Assembly (NCBI GenBank): GCA_000433475.1
Contig: HF993109.1
Location: 142,112 to 206,111 of the forward strand
Direction of reading: 5' to 3'
Origin: Mycoplasma sp. CAG:956
Lineage (GTDB): Bacteria; Bacillota_I; Bacilli_A; RF39; UBA660
DNA: 64,000 nucleotides
Shown: piece after piece, positions 42,507 to 52,400 of the stretch
How positions within the stretch are numbered: position 1 is the first letter of the stretch
How the letters are laid out: every line of letters starts with the position of its first letter
Program-made: the position numbers and the translations under genes
The notes under the pieces: generated by a model
What the model was told of the DNA's origin: nothing
Database searches by the model: none
What the model saw: the letters and a program-made list of their open reading frames with translations, nothing else

Positions 42507-44261
42507 TTGCAAAAGAAAGAAAAAAACTTAACCATAACTCAAGAGGAAATCGAAAGTAACCATATTGTTAAATCAACTAAGTCTTATTTAATAGTATTTA
42601 GTATTTTATTTCTATCTATTTTATTACTGTTAGTAGGTAGTCTTTTCCGTACTAATATTACCCCTGATTATCCAATTGTATTTAAGGGAGCTGATAATCG
42701 TTTAATGGTAATAACTCGTAATAACGATGTTAATGATATAACCAATATTGAAGAAACGGATATAGTCTATGCTAATAGTGATGTTAGATATATCCTTTAT
42801 ACTGATAAGAATACATTATATCTTCTAGATACTACCAGTACAAATAACAAAAAAATCTTAACTAATAATGCTAATAGTTATGGCTTTAGTAGTGATGATA
42901 AATATGTTTATTATATAGAAAACAACAAAGATCTTCATCTTTATAACAGAAAAACTGCTTCTGATACTCTTATTGATACCGATGTAACAAAATTTTTAGA
43001 CATTTCTTTAAACTATGCTATATATGAAAAAGATAATTGCCTAATTGTAAAAGATATTGAAACTGGTTCTTCAGATATAGCAGCCAAGTCTTATGAAGAA
43101 ATTATTCTAAGTAAAGATGGTAAAAAGATGCTTTATTCTAATTTAAATACAGATGAATCTTTAAATTACTATTTATATAATTTTGTTGATTCTAGTAATG
43201 AACGTATTCTAACTGATATCGAAGAACTATTAAGTTACAATGCCAATTTTACTAAATTTATCTATACTACTAAAACTACTGATACAATAAATATTTATAA
43301 TAACATTAAAGATAGCAAAGCTAGTAGTGATAAAAAATTTGTGGCTTTAGACAAAGATAGTGTAACTAAAGAAGAATACGAAGCTAATCAAAAATTAGAA
43401 GCAGAAATAAATTTACGTAACGAAATGCGTGATTATGCCAAAAACTATACTGTTAGTGCTTATGATGTTTATTATCAAAACAATCAAACCAAAACTTTAC
43501 TAGCCAGCAGTGTTAATAAAGTTTACATAAATGATATAACAGACCGTAAATTAATCTATACAAAAATGAATTGGAATAGTAATTTTGACTTAGCAAGTTA
43601 TACATCCTTAGAAGAGTTTAAAAAAGACATTGAAACTAATAAAGAAAATGGACTTTACTATAAAGTAATTGATACTGAAGCTTCTCTTGTAAAAGAAAAT
43701 GTCAACGAAACTCTAGTGGTTGAGTTACTAAGTGGCGATGGTATTTATTTTAGTGAAGATAATAATTTATATTACAGTAAAGTTACCAATAAAAAAGCTG
43801 GTGCTTATAAACTAGTAGCGGAAAATCTAATTAATCCTATAAAAGATATGACTAGTGATGTTGGCTTAATTTATTTAGTTAAAGAAAATGATACTAATAC
43901 TTTAAAATATATTAGTGGTGGTAAATCAAGCATTATCAGTACTAATGTTTATCCAGAATACATAACAATTTCAGAAACAGAAAATGCTATTTATTATTTA
44001 AAAGATTATGAAAATAATCAAGGAAAATTAATGCTTTATAACGGCATTATTAATAGTAAGATTGCTGATGGTGTTAATTCATTCATTTATATTAATGATG
44101 ACTTAATGTATGCAACTAAAAACTTTGATGAAAAGAGTAGTACATGCGATTTATATCGCTTAAATGGTAGTAAATTAACTTTAGTTTATAAGGGAGTTTC
44201 AAAATGGTATAATCCTATTGCCAAAGAAAGTACTAACGATGAAAAAGCCCTAGCTAATTAG
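42507..44261 (+). CDS. Membrane-anchored beta-propeller-like surface protein
   Basis: The 584-aa protein starts at TTG 42507 with AGAGGTGA seven bases upstream. A charged cytoplasmic lead of about 22 residues precedes one transmembrane helix (about 24-46). The outer part contains many short repeats with D..(Y/L)..(D/N), YYI.N..DL.LYN and YLLDT-type strands, like the WD40/TolB-type or DUF5050 beta-propellers of Bacillota surface proteins. No enzyme motif is visible. The function may be protein binding at the surface (inference). It is closed by a terminator and is therefore a single-gene unit. Confidence 0.72.
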   Translation: MQKKEKNLTITQEEIESNHIVKSTKSYLIVFSILFLSILLLLVGSLFRTNITPDYPIVFKGADNRLMVITRNNDVNDITNIEETDIVYANSDVRYILYTDKNTLYLLDTTSTNNKKILTNNANSYGFSSDDKYVYYIENNKDLHLYNRKTASDTLIDTDVTKFLDISLNYAIYEKDNCLIVKDIETGSSDIAAKSYEEIILSKDGKKMLYSNLNTDESLNYYLYNFVDSSNERILTDIEELLSYNANFTKFIYTTKTTDTINIYNNIKDSKASSDKKFVALDKDSVTKEEYEANQKLEAEINLRNEMRDYAKNYTVSAYDVYYQNNQTKTLLASSVNKVYINDITDRKLIYTKMNWNSNFDLASYTSLEEFKKDIETNKENGLYYKVIDTEASLVKENVNETLVVELLSGDGIYFSEDNNLYYSKVTNKKAGAYKLVAENLINPIKDMTSDVGLIYLVKENDTNTLKYISGGKSSIISTNVYPEYITISETENAIYYLKDYENNQGKLMLYNGIINSKIADGVNSFIYINDDLMYATKNFDEKSSTCDLYRLNGSKLTLVYKGVSKWYNPIAKESTNDEKALAN

Positions 44262-44269
44262 GACTTTTT
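44242..44269 (+). terminator. Rho-independent terminator
   Basis: AAAAAGCCCTA pairs with TAGGACTTTTT (one mismatch) around GCTAAT. The left arm overlaps the end of the gene. Confidence 0.75.
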
Positions 44270-44357
44270 TGTTTAAAATTTTAAAAAATGTAAATAATAA
44301 GAAAGAAGGAGAATAATTAATTAAAGAGCAGTACCATTTGATTAATTAAAACTAATT

Positions 44358-45638
44358 ATGGAATATAAAAATTATAAACACGATACATATACATTTTATA
44401 CAATAAAAACAGATAAATTTAAAACTTGTCATTTAGAAATAATATTTAAAAATAAAATAAATAAGGAAGAAATAACTTTATTAAACCTTTTAGGTACTTA
44501 TCTTGCTTATACTTCTAAAAAATATCCTAAACGACGTGATGTTATTGAAGCTCTAGAAGATCTTTATGATACTAACTTTTATGAAACAAATGCGAGAGTA
44601 GGTCAAAATATCTTTGCTTCCTTTATAATGGACTTTTTAGATCCAACTTACTGTGAAAAGAAATTCTTGGATGAAGTTTTAGCTTTTCCTTTTGAATTTA
44701 TCTTTAATCCAAACTTTAAAAATACAATTCCTGATAAGAAAATCTTTGAAGTAATTATCAATATGGTTAAAAGTTCAATTCTTAGTAGTAAAGATAGTCC
44801 AACTAACTATGCCTTTAAACAGGCATTCAAGACTTTAGGAGCAAATAATCCTGCTAGTTTCGACATGAATGGAGATTTAGAAATTTTAAAAAATGTAACT
44901 CCAGAAGATTTATATAACTATTATCAAAAATTCTTAAAAGAGTTTAGCTGTGATATTTATATTATTGGTAATTTAGATATGGAACATGTTGATATGAAAA
45001 TAGCTGAAAACTTTAAAAATAATTATGTTGCTCCAGCAATTACTGATTATTACTTAAATTACCCTTTAAATAGAAAAGTAATTGATAAGTGTGAGATTGG
45101 ACCATATGAACAATCATCATTTATTATGCTTTATAAAACTGATATGCTGACTGAAAAAGAAAAAAATTATGTTATTCATTATTTTAATTCAATCTTTGGT
45201 AGCGGTTCTTTAAACAATAAATTAAATCAATACTTGCGTGAAGATAATGGCTTATGTTACAGTACCTATAGTGCTTATCAAAAAATTGACAACTTATTTA
45301 TTGTATATGCTGGTATCGATGCGGAAAATAAAGATACATGTGTTAAATTAGTAAAGAAGGCTCTAAAAGAAATGCAACAGGGAAAATTTGCTTTAGAAGA
45401 AATAACATTTGCTAAAGAAAATTTAAGAAATCAAATAAAGATGAGTTTAGATACCGAAACAAGCATTTTAGATAATTATGTATTTCATAATTTAATTAAC
45501 TCCCCATTACTTAGTGAACGCATCAAAGAAATTGAAAATGTCACTAAAGAAGAAATTATTGCTTTGGCTAAGAAGATAAAATTAAATTCTATCTATTTAC
45601 TAGGAGGTTCTAATGTTAAAGAAAATCAAAATAAATAA
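44358..45638 (+). CDS. ymfF: M16 family peptidase-like protein, inactive partner (YmfF type)
   Basis: The 426-aa M16 protein lacks the zinc-binding HxxEH motif. The N-terminal half contains FKTCHLEIIFKNKI but no metal ligands. The C-terminal half has the conserved R/Y substrate-binding pattern GLCYSTYSAYQ, and GSGSLNNKLNQYLRE. M16 proteins work as pairs of one active and one inactive half, and the next gene supplies HxxEH with a 26-nt overlap. No ribosome site precedes ATG 44358: an AAGGAG lies 50 nt upstream, followed by complementary ATTAATTAA blocks that could bring it close by folding. Confidence 0.87.
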   Translation: MEYKNYKHDTYTFYTIKTDKFKTCHLEIIFKNKINKEEITLLNLLGTYLAYTSKKYPKRRDVIEALEDLYDTNFYETNARVGQNIFASFIMDFLDPTYCEKKFLDEVLAFPFEFIFNPNFKNTIPDKKIFEVIINMVKSSILSSKDSPTNYAFKQAFKTLGANNPASFDMNGDLEILKNVTPEDLYNYYQKFLKEFSCDIYIIGNLDMEHVDMKIAENFKNNYVAPAITDYYLNYPLNRKVIDKCEIGPYEQSSFIMLYKTDMLTEKEKNYVIHYFNSIFGSGSLNNKLNQYLREDNGLCYSTYSAYQKIDNLFIVYAGIDAENKDTCVKLVKKALKEMQQGKFALEEITFAKENLRNQIKMSLDTETSILDNYVFHNLINSPLLSERIKEIENVTKEEIIALAKKIKLNSIYLLGGSNVKENQNK

Positions 45639-46911
45639 ATATAACGAAACCATTTATTATGAAAAATTAGATAATGGGTTAGATGTATATATGTGGCCAA
45701 ATAATAATGTTAGTAGTTATTATGCCACTTTATCAGTTAAATACGGTAGTGTAGATACAAATTTTAAAATCAAAAATAAGACTTATGAAGTATCAAAAGG
45801 TATTGCACATTTTCTTGAACATGTTAAATTTAATGAAGGACCAAATAGAACAGCACATGAATATTTTAATAAACTAGGTTCATCTATAAATGCTTTTACA
45901 ACTTTTGATTATACTTCTTATGAAGTAACAGCAACTGATAAAATTAAAGAAAATATTACTCATTTACTTGATTATGTCCAGACTCCTTACTTTACGAAGG
46001 AACTAATTGAAAAAGAAAGAAAGATTATTCTTTCTGAAGTAAAAATGGGTAAAAATAATCCTTATCAAGTTTTATACTATACATTAAATGGATCCGTATT
46101 TTCAAACGATAATCATCGTTACTATGTTACTGGTGATATTGATGATGTAAAAAATATAACTTTAGATGAAATAAATTTAGTTTATAATACGTTTTATCAT
46201 CCAAGTAATATGTTTTTGACTGTAACTGGTAATTTTGATCCTGAATATCTAAGTGTTGTTATCAAAGAAAATCAAAATAATAAAGAATTTAAAACGTATT
46301 TAGAACCAGAAAAAATAAAAGAAAAAGAACCAGAAAGAGTTGCAGTTCGTGGTATTGATATAGCAGGTAATATAGCTTTACCTAAATTAAAACTAGCTTA
46401 TAAAATAAAAAAAGATTTATTTGGTGATTTATCTGATTTAGAAAAACTATTATATATTCGTATTATTTTAAATGCTAACTTTGGAACGACTAGTCTTTTG
46501 AAAGAAAGGTTATTAGAAAGTAATTTAGTAACTAAACTAAGTACAAGTGCTACTATCGTAGGAGATTACGTTGAAATAGTTATTAGCTCAGAAACTAATT
46601 ATCCAAATGAAATAATTAAAATATTAAAAGAAACATATAGTAATATGGATATTACCAAAAAACGTTTAGAAAGAAGAATACGTTGTAATATTGCAGATTT
46701 TATTTATGGATTAGATGATATAGAATATACTAATACTGTAATTCAAGATAATATAATAATGTATGGTAAATTAATACCTAATACCTATGATATAATTAAT
46801 AGTTTAAATGTTTTAGTAGCAAATAAAATTATTAAAACAATGCAAACTGAAAATAACTGCTTTGTAATTATGCACCCAATAAGTAAAGAAGAACAATCTA
46901 TCAGTGCTTAG
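45613..46911 (+). CDS. ymfH: M16 family zinc metallopeptidase (YmfH type)
   Basis: The 432-aa catalytic half of an M16 pair has HFLEH (His66 to His70) and the third ligand Glu in EKERKIILSEVKMGKNNP. This is the inverted-zinc HxxEH(x)nE arrangement. The family acts on peptides inside a closed chamber formed by both halves. AGGAGG lies before ATG 45613, which is inside the ymfF frame (26-nt overlap). Its stop lies in a terminator hairpin. In other Bacillota such pairs stand near cell-surface or peptide-processing genes, but here they stand alone. Confidence 0.9.
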   Translation: MLKKIKINKYNETIYYEKLDNGLDVYMWPNNNVSSYYATLSVKYGSVDTNFKIKNKTYEVSKGIAHFLEHVKFNEGPNRTAHEYFNKLGSSINAFTTFDYTSYEVTATDKIKENITHLLDYVQTPYFTKELIEKERKIILSEVKMGKNNPYQVLYYTLNGSVFSNDNHRYYVTGDIDDVKNITLDEINLVYNTFYHPSNMFLTVTGNFDPEYLSVVIKENQNNKEFKTYLEPEKIKEKEPERVAVRGIDIAGNIALPKLKLAYKIKKDLFGDLSDLEKLLYIRIILNANFGTTSLLKERLLESNLVTKLSTSATIVGDYVEIVISSETNYPNEIIKILKETYSNMDITKKRLERRIRCNIADFIYGLDDIEYTNTVIQDNIIMYGKLIPNTYDIINSLNVLVANKIIKTMQTENNCFVIMHPISKEEQSISA

Positions 46912-46922
46912 ATTGTTCTTTT
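46889..46922 (+). terminator. Terminator over the ymfH stop codon
   Basis: A 12-bp stem AAGAACAATCTA/TAGATTGTTCTT includes the stop codon and ends in TT. Confidence 0.85.
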
Positions 46923-46940
46923 CATATATTTATGATAAAT

Positions 46941-46968
46941 AAAAAACTCTCAGTTGGAGAGTTTTTTT
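46941..46968. terminator. Terminator of rpsD (bidirectional)
   Basis: AAAAACTCTC and GAGAGTTTTT form a GC-closed stem around AGTTG, with A-run and T-run on both sides. Confidence 0.85.
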
Positions 46969-46969
46969 A

Positions 46970-47572
46970 CTATCTGTTGTAATATTCAACGATTAATGCT
47001 TCATTAATATCAGGATTTAATTCGCTTCTATCTGGATAACGAAGATATTTTCCTGTTAATTTATTAGCATCAAATTCAACATAAGCAGGTCTATTTAAAG
47101 TAGCTTCAACAGCAGCTTTAATAGCAGGATGGTCTAAAGATTGTTCTTTAACAGCGATAACATCACCAGGTTTTACTGTATATGAAGGAATATCAACTTT
47201 GATACCATTAACAGTAATATGACCATGATTTACAATTTGACGAGCAGCACGACGAGTAGTAGCCATTCCCATACGGTAAACTACATTATCAAGTCTTGTT
47301 TCAAGAAGTTGAAGTAAGTTTTCACCAGTAATACCAGCCATTTTAGTAGCACGTTTAAATGTTTTAGCAAATTGTTTTTCATTTAAACCATACATAAATC
47401 TTACTTTTTGTTTTTCTTGTAACTGAACACCATATTCACTTAGTTTTCTTCTTCTATCTTGTCCATGAATACCAGGAGCATAAGGTCTTTTTGCAAGTTC
47501 CTTACCATTTTCTAAAGTAGAAAAACCAAGATGACGTGATTTCTTATATTGAGCACCAGTGTATCTTGCCAT
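46970..47572 (-). CDS. rpsD: 30S ribosomal protein S4
   Basis: The 200-aa S4 has the full-length Bacilli form. It opens [19 protein letters not shown], contains [10 protein letters not shown] and ends ALIVEYYNR. The S4 RNA-binding domain sits at about 93-155 ([20 protein letters not shown], then [12 protein letters not shown]). S4 nucleates 30S assembly on 16S rRNA and in Bacillota represses its own mRNA. It lacks zinc-binding Cys. It is a lone gene with a long structured leader, as in other Bacilli. Confidence 0.97.
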   Translation of the reverse strand: MARYTGAQYKKSRHLGFSTLENGKELAKRPYAPGIHGQDRRRKLSEYGVQLQEKQKVRFMYGLNEKQFAKTFKRATKMAGITGENLLQLLETRLDNVVYRMGMATTRRAARQIVNHGHITVNGIKVDIPSYTVKPGDVIAVKEQSLDHPAIKAAVEATLNRPAYVEFDANKLTGKYLRYPDRSELNPDINEALIVEYYNR

Positions 47573-47729
47573 AAATAATTCTCCTTTCTTTATATTTGCT
47601 TTTACTTAGTACGAGCCATCATTAAATAGGGGAGTCTATCTAGATATTTTCTCATAGGCAGAGATAGATACTAATAACCATTTCTGGGATAGACACATCT
47701 ACTAAACTTTGGCACTGCCAATTAAATGC
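47573..47729 (-). ncRNA. rpsD 5' leader, probable S4 autoregulatory RNA
   Basis: The leader of about 157 nt between the minus-strand promoter and rpsD is far longer than a ribosome site needs. On the minus strand AGTATCTATC (47663-47672) can pair with GATAGACT (47633-47640), forming a long hairpin just upstream of the ribosome site. Firmicutes rpsD mRNAs are known to carry an S4-binding pseudoknot in this position. I infer the same function, but did not verify the pseudoknot. Confidence 0.5.
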
Positions 47730-47735
47730 AAGAAT

Positions 47736-47764
47736 AATTTATCATATCCTTAATTATAAGTCAA
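47736..47764 (-). promoter_or_regulatory. rpsD promoter
   Basis: Read on the minus strand: TTGACT (47759-47764), a 17-nt spacer and TAAATT (47736-47741). Confidence 0.6.
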
Positions 47765-47865
47765 TTAAACTATGAAAATTTGTACAAATTTGTCAGAATA
47801 AATTGTTTTTTTAATGAAAAAATGATATTCTTATATTAGTTATGATAGAGAAGGACAGTGTATGT

Positions 47866-48723
47866 ATGAAAAATAAATTGAAAATAAATTTTAAAGACAA
47901 AAAGACTATTATTATCTCCATATTATTAGGACTTATCTTAATTAGCCTAATAATATTTATTTGTACAAAGGTATTTCATAAAGATAAAGAATTGACTCCA
48001 GATGATCCAACAACAAAAGAATTTGAAAATTATTTAAAAGATGCTATAAAACCTTTTGATGAAGATACTATAAAAGATTTTATTAGTAGTACTGATAATG
48101 TTGCCAACGTTGATGAAATATACTTAGCAACAACTCATTCTGCTGATATAGATAAAGAAGTAAAAATCTTATATACATTAAGTAGAATGTTTTATAACGA
48201 TTCTGATATAGTTCATTATATGTCAGGAGCTAATATGTTTGATGAAGATACTGAACTTGGCAATGTAAAACTATCGATTAAATTCATTAACAAAGCTCTA
48301 GCAGCTAAATTTAATGATACAACCATTGATCCAGATACAACAATTACCGATGGCTTTTTTAGAGGAATAAATGCTGTTATTTGTGATGATACATATTGCA
48401 TAATTCCAATATCTAAAACCCAAGAAACTTCTAATGAATCAGATGGATTGTATGAAAGTGTATTTGAAAACATAACCAAAACTTCAAATGGTTATGAATT
48501 AGTAGGTAAATACTATTATTCTGAATTTAGTATGGATGGAGATATGACTTTAGGTGTTTATAATAATATCTTTAAAGAAAAAACTTTCTGTGAAGTATCG
48601 CTTTGGAATGTTTACTTAACCGATGGCGAAGTACCAGAAGAATGTCAAAAAGATAGTGAATATGATAAAGTTAAATACTATTTCGATAAAAACTATCACT
48701 TTATTAAATCAGAAAATGTGTAA
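47866..48723 (+). CDS. Single-pass membrane protein, first gene of the Tad-like operon
   Basis: The protein is about 285 aa from ATG 47866 (AGAAGGA ten bases upstream; in-frame ATG 47842 is the alternative). A basic lead is followed by one transmembrane helix (about 14-37), and the rest is outside and acidic. Patches are GFFRGINAVICDDTYCIIPI and CEVSLWNVYLTDGEVPEEC, with four Cys that could form disulfides. No known family. It starts a run of nine genes on the same strand with gaps of at most 30 nt, so it is expected to belong to the surface apparatus. Confidence 0.72.
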   Translation: MKNKLKINFKDKKTIIISILLGLILISLIIFICTKVFHKDKELTPDDPTTKEFENYLKDAIKPFDEDTIKDFISSTDNVANVDEIYLATTHSADIDKEVKILYTLSRMFYNDSDIVHYMSGANMFDEDTELGNVKLSIKFINKALAAKFNDTTIDPDTTITDGFFRGINAVICDDTYCIIPISKTQETSNESDGLYESVFENITKTSNGYELVGKYYYSEFSMDGDMTLGVYNNIFKEKTFCEVSLWNVYLTDGEVPEECQKDSEYDKVKYYFDKNYHFIKSENV

Positions 48724-48738
48724 GAAAGGAGTTAAACT

Positions 48739-49455
48739 ATGAAAAAAAATTACTTTATTTTTGGAATTATTGGCTTACTTGCTTGTGTTAAAGTAAATGC
48801 TGAAGTCTGTCCTTTTGAAACCCAAGTTGCTATTAATAATGATGCTGGTTCTGTAAGTGTTAGTACTTCTCCTTTTGAATATGAATTTACTGATACCGAT
48901 ACAGAGACTGATGAAGAATATGATGGCACTGCCTACACTGGCTTAGTTCACATTTATAATTTAACTAAAAATATATATGCTGTAGCTAGTGATGGTACTA
49001 ATAAAATAACATTAAATTATGATGAGGAAAATCCTAATCAAGTAACATTTTCGACTGGTGGTATGGCATTCTTAAAAGAATATAAGATATCAATATATCC
49101 AACTAATACAAGTTGTGGCAAAACGGCTATAAGAGAACTTAATGTCACAGTTCCTAGATTAAATCGTTATTATTCATATGATTCTTGCAGCGATTATCCT
49201 GATTATTTTTATTGCCAACAATTTCTAAGTGTTGAAGATATATCGGAAGAAGATTTTGTTAACGGACTTGATGAATATGCTAAAAGTAATAAAAAGAAAA
49301 GTGATGAAAATCGCAAAGAAGGAATAATAGATGGAACTAAGGATTTTCTAAAAGATCACTGGTTAATTACTGCAATAATTACAATTGTAATTGTAGGTAG
49401 TATTGGTACATTTATATTCTTTAAAAGAAAAAAGAGAAAGGAGCATATCGTCTAA
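48739..49455 (+). CDS. Secreted, C-terminally anchored surface protein of the Tad-like operon
   Basis: The 238-aa protein has an N-terminal signal peptide (KKNYFIFGIIGLLACVKVNA, cleavage after NA likely). An outer domain carries paired Cys (VCPFE, TSCGK, DSCSDYPDYFYCQ). A C-terminal transmembrane helix (about 208-230) is followed by the stop-transfer tail KRKKRKEH. This is a type I membrane protein. The stop and the start of the 2273-aa gene overlap in TAATG, so translation is coupled and the two products probably interact at the surface. Confidence 0.75.
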   Translation: MKKNYFIFGIIGLLACVKVNAEVCPFETQVAINNDAGSVSVSTSPFEYEFTDTDTETDEEYDGTAYTGLVHIYNLTKNIYAVASDGTNKITLNYDEENPNQVTFSTGGMAFLKEYKISIYPTNTSCGKTAIRELNVTVPRLNRYYSYDSCSDYPDYFYCQQFLSVEDISEEDFVNGLDEYAKSNKKKSDENRKEGIIDGTKDFLKDHWLITAIITIVIVGSIGTFIFFKRKKRKEHIV

Positions 49456-52400
49456 TGAAAAAAAATAGTAAATTATTAAGTGTCACATTATTTTTAATAT
49501 TAACTTATTTTATTGCAATCCCCAATACTTTAGCTAAAAAGATACAATGTACATATAACAAAACTATAAATGTTGGTGGCCTAGATTCCGCTTACAATGG
49601 TAGCAAGACTATCGATTTAACCAATATTGTAAAATATTGTGATCATGATTTTGATACATCAACGGATTCAATTACTTCTGCTAAGGGTGATTATGTCAAT
49701 GCTACTGCTAAAGATAATAAAGTCACTCTATGGTATTTAAATAATTTAAAAAACGATACGACTGAAACTGAAATTACAATTAAATATAAAAAACCAGTAC
49801 CAATCGGAAGTGCTTTTGGAAGTGATTCTCATACTATTGTTGCAAAAGTTAAACTAGTAAAAACAACTCTCAAACCTGAGATTACAAAAGAAGTTACTAT
49901 TAACACTAAAGAATTAGAAATTAAAAGTTTAGTAGAAGAGTATATGAAAACACACTCAACTAATAAAGAATTTGATGAAACAAAATATAAATATAAATCT
50001 AAAAATTTAGTTAAAAATGGTAATATTGCCTTTTTAACAGGTATGCCTGGAGATATTAATAAGGTTGCTGTAGATGTTAATGCCTTAGCTAAACAGACTA
50101 ATAGCATTAGCAATAATTTGATTATTAAATATTCTTATGCTGGTACTAATTACCAATTAACTGTCCATGTTAACTATAAATATGGTTTTGGAATAACTAC
50201 AATAAATAAAAATTATAATCAAAAAGATTTTGAACATGGAAGTATAAAAATAAATCTAAAAAACGAAGTGGCAAAATCTCAAGGAAATGTTAGTTCTTCT
50301 AGAGTTACTATCGAATCAATCGATTCAGGTAATGGCTTTTTGGTTGGCAAAAAAGATACTAATGAAATAATAATATTTGCGGGCGAAGTTAAAACTTTAA
50401 AAGTAAATACAGTATCTAATCTTAATTTTAAGTATAGAATAGATGGTGGTGTTCTTAAAACTGGCATTTTTAAAGCTAATATTAGAGTAGATGGTAGCCA
50501 ATCATCTTCTAGCAAAACTGATACAGGAACAACAACTCCTGAAGAAGAGGCTTGCTACGAATTTTCTAATACTGGTATTTACTACTGGGGAACAAAAACC
50601 AATGCTGAAGCCAAAAGTCAAGGAATGATGCCTAAAATAACGACTAAGACTAAAGCTGAATGTAATGCTACAAATGCTACAAAAAAGGATACTGATGAAG
50701 AAGCAGATGCTGCCCAGACTCCCGATAGTGGTCTAGCCAGTGGAACATCATCAGTTACTGAATTAGGTGAAAATGCTTGTAAAAGTTATATTATTAGAAG
50801 AGTAAGAGGATATAACTCATCAAGTACCAAGATTCCAACATACAATGATAGCTATTTTAGAAGTGCTATTGGTTTAGCTGGTTCTGCTTATCAATATTAT
50901 TACGTTTATAAAGCAACTTATAATTGCAGTGGTTATGATAAAAATACTAATGTAACTGCTTTCTGTATTGATCCAGGAGCTAGAGGTGCTGAAAATACTG
51001 GTACTAAATATAATGTTGGTAAAACTATAGATAAAGATAAAGCCTTAGGTAAAGGTTTATATCATTTATATACATATTGGTATTTAGATCATCGCAGTGA
51101 GATAAGTTCAACCTATAGTGGTACTAGTCCAAATGGGGCTGAGGATTTAGTTGATTATGTTATTAACAATGTTGCCCGTCAATTAGTTAGCAAATATGGT
51201 GCAGCTTCTGGCATAACATTTACTAATCCTTTAAAAAACGGATATGGTAATAAGAGTCAACTTACATACGAATATAATGCTTATAAAACAAAAACAGTTG
51301 GTATTGATGCTCTAAGCTCCCTTAAGAGTAAAGAAATACTTACTAAAGTATGGCAAGATACTGATGATTATGCAAGTGGCAGAAAGAAAGATGAAAGTAA
51401 TCAAACAGATGTTAAATTCGGTATTAATCTTGATTCTTCATCAACTAAAAATAGTAAAAAAGGCTTCGATGCTGAATTTACTGTTACTATTCAAACTCAA
51501 GACAAAGATATCTTAAAAGCTATTACTGAAAATTATAAAATTACTGCTACCGTAGTAGAAAATGGTACAGAAAAAGATATTACGGATGGTATAACTAGTT
51601 CAATCGATGAATCAGGATGGCAAACAAGTAGTGATGGTACAACTATGACAGCTAAGTTCAAAGCATCCGCTGAAGACATCTATAGTTATGTCTCAGAAAG
51701 TGCTATTGATAATGTTAAAATTAACTTTAACATTCATTATTCTGACAAACGTTCAATCAATAATATCATGTATTTAACACCAACTGGTGGTAAATATCAA
51801 AAATTTATTTCTTTCTTAAATGGTACTATTGATACTAAACGTTCTGTATCAATTGAAATGGGTAAGCAAGAAGTTAACAATTGTCGTCCAACATTTGCTA
51901 TGCCATGTGTTGATAAAGAAACTGTTGTATATTTAATTGAAGGAACTCAATCTGGAACATTATATAATACCGTTATGAATGGTATTAAGTCTGCTGGTGA
52001 TGTTAAAAATATTATAAGTAATGCTTATAACATGGTTAAATCATTACTTGATAATGGTCTTAGTGGTTTAGGTGATTCTGAATTAAAATTAATTAGTAGT
52101 TTTATTTACAATATTGCTGATAAAGTAAATATTACTGGTAATATAAAAAATGAACTTTCATTCTTACAAACTTTAGGAAATAACGGTAATAATACTGCTA
52201 AACAATTATATCAATTATTAACCAATACACAATTTACATCAGACAGTAAACAAAACTATACTCAATTACAAAGTTTATTTGTAAGTAGCATTTTAAATGC
52301 TTTAACTGGTGGGTATGATAAATTAGTTAGTGAATGGCAAGAAATCCTTGCTACTGCCGAAAAACAAGTATCAAACAGTAAGCTTTCAAAATCAACTTAC

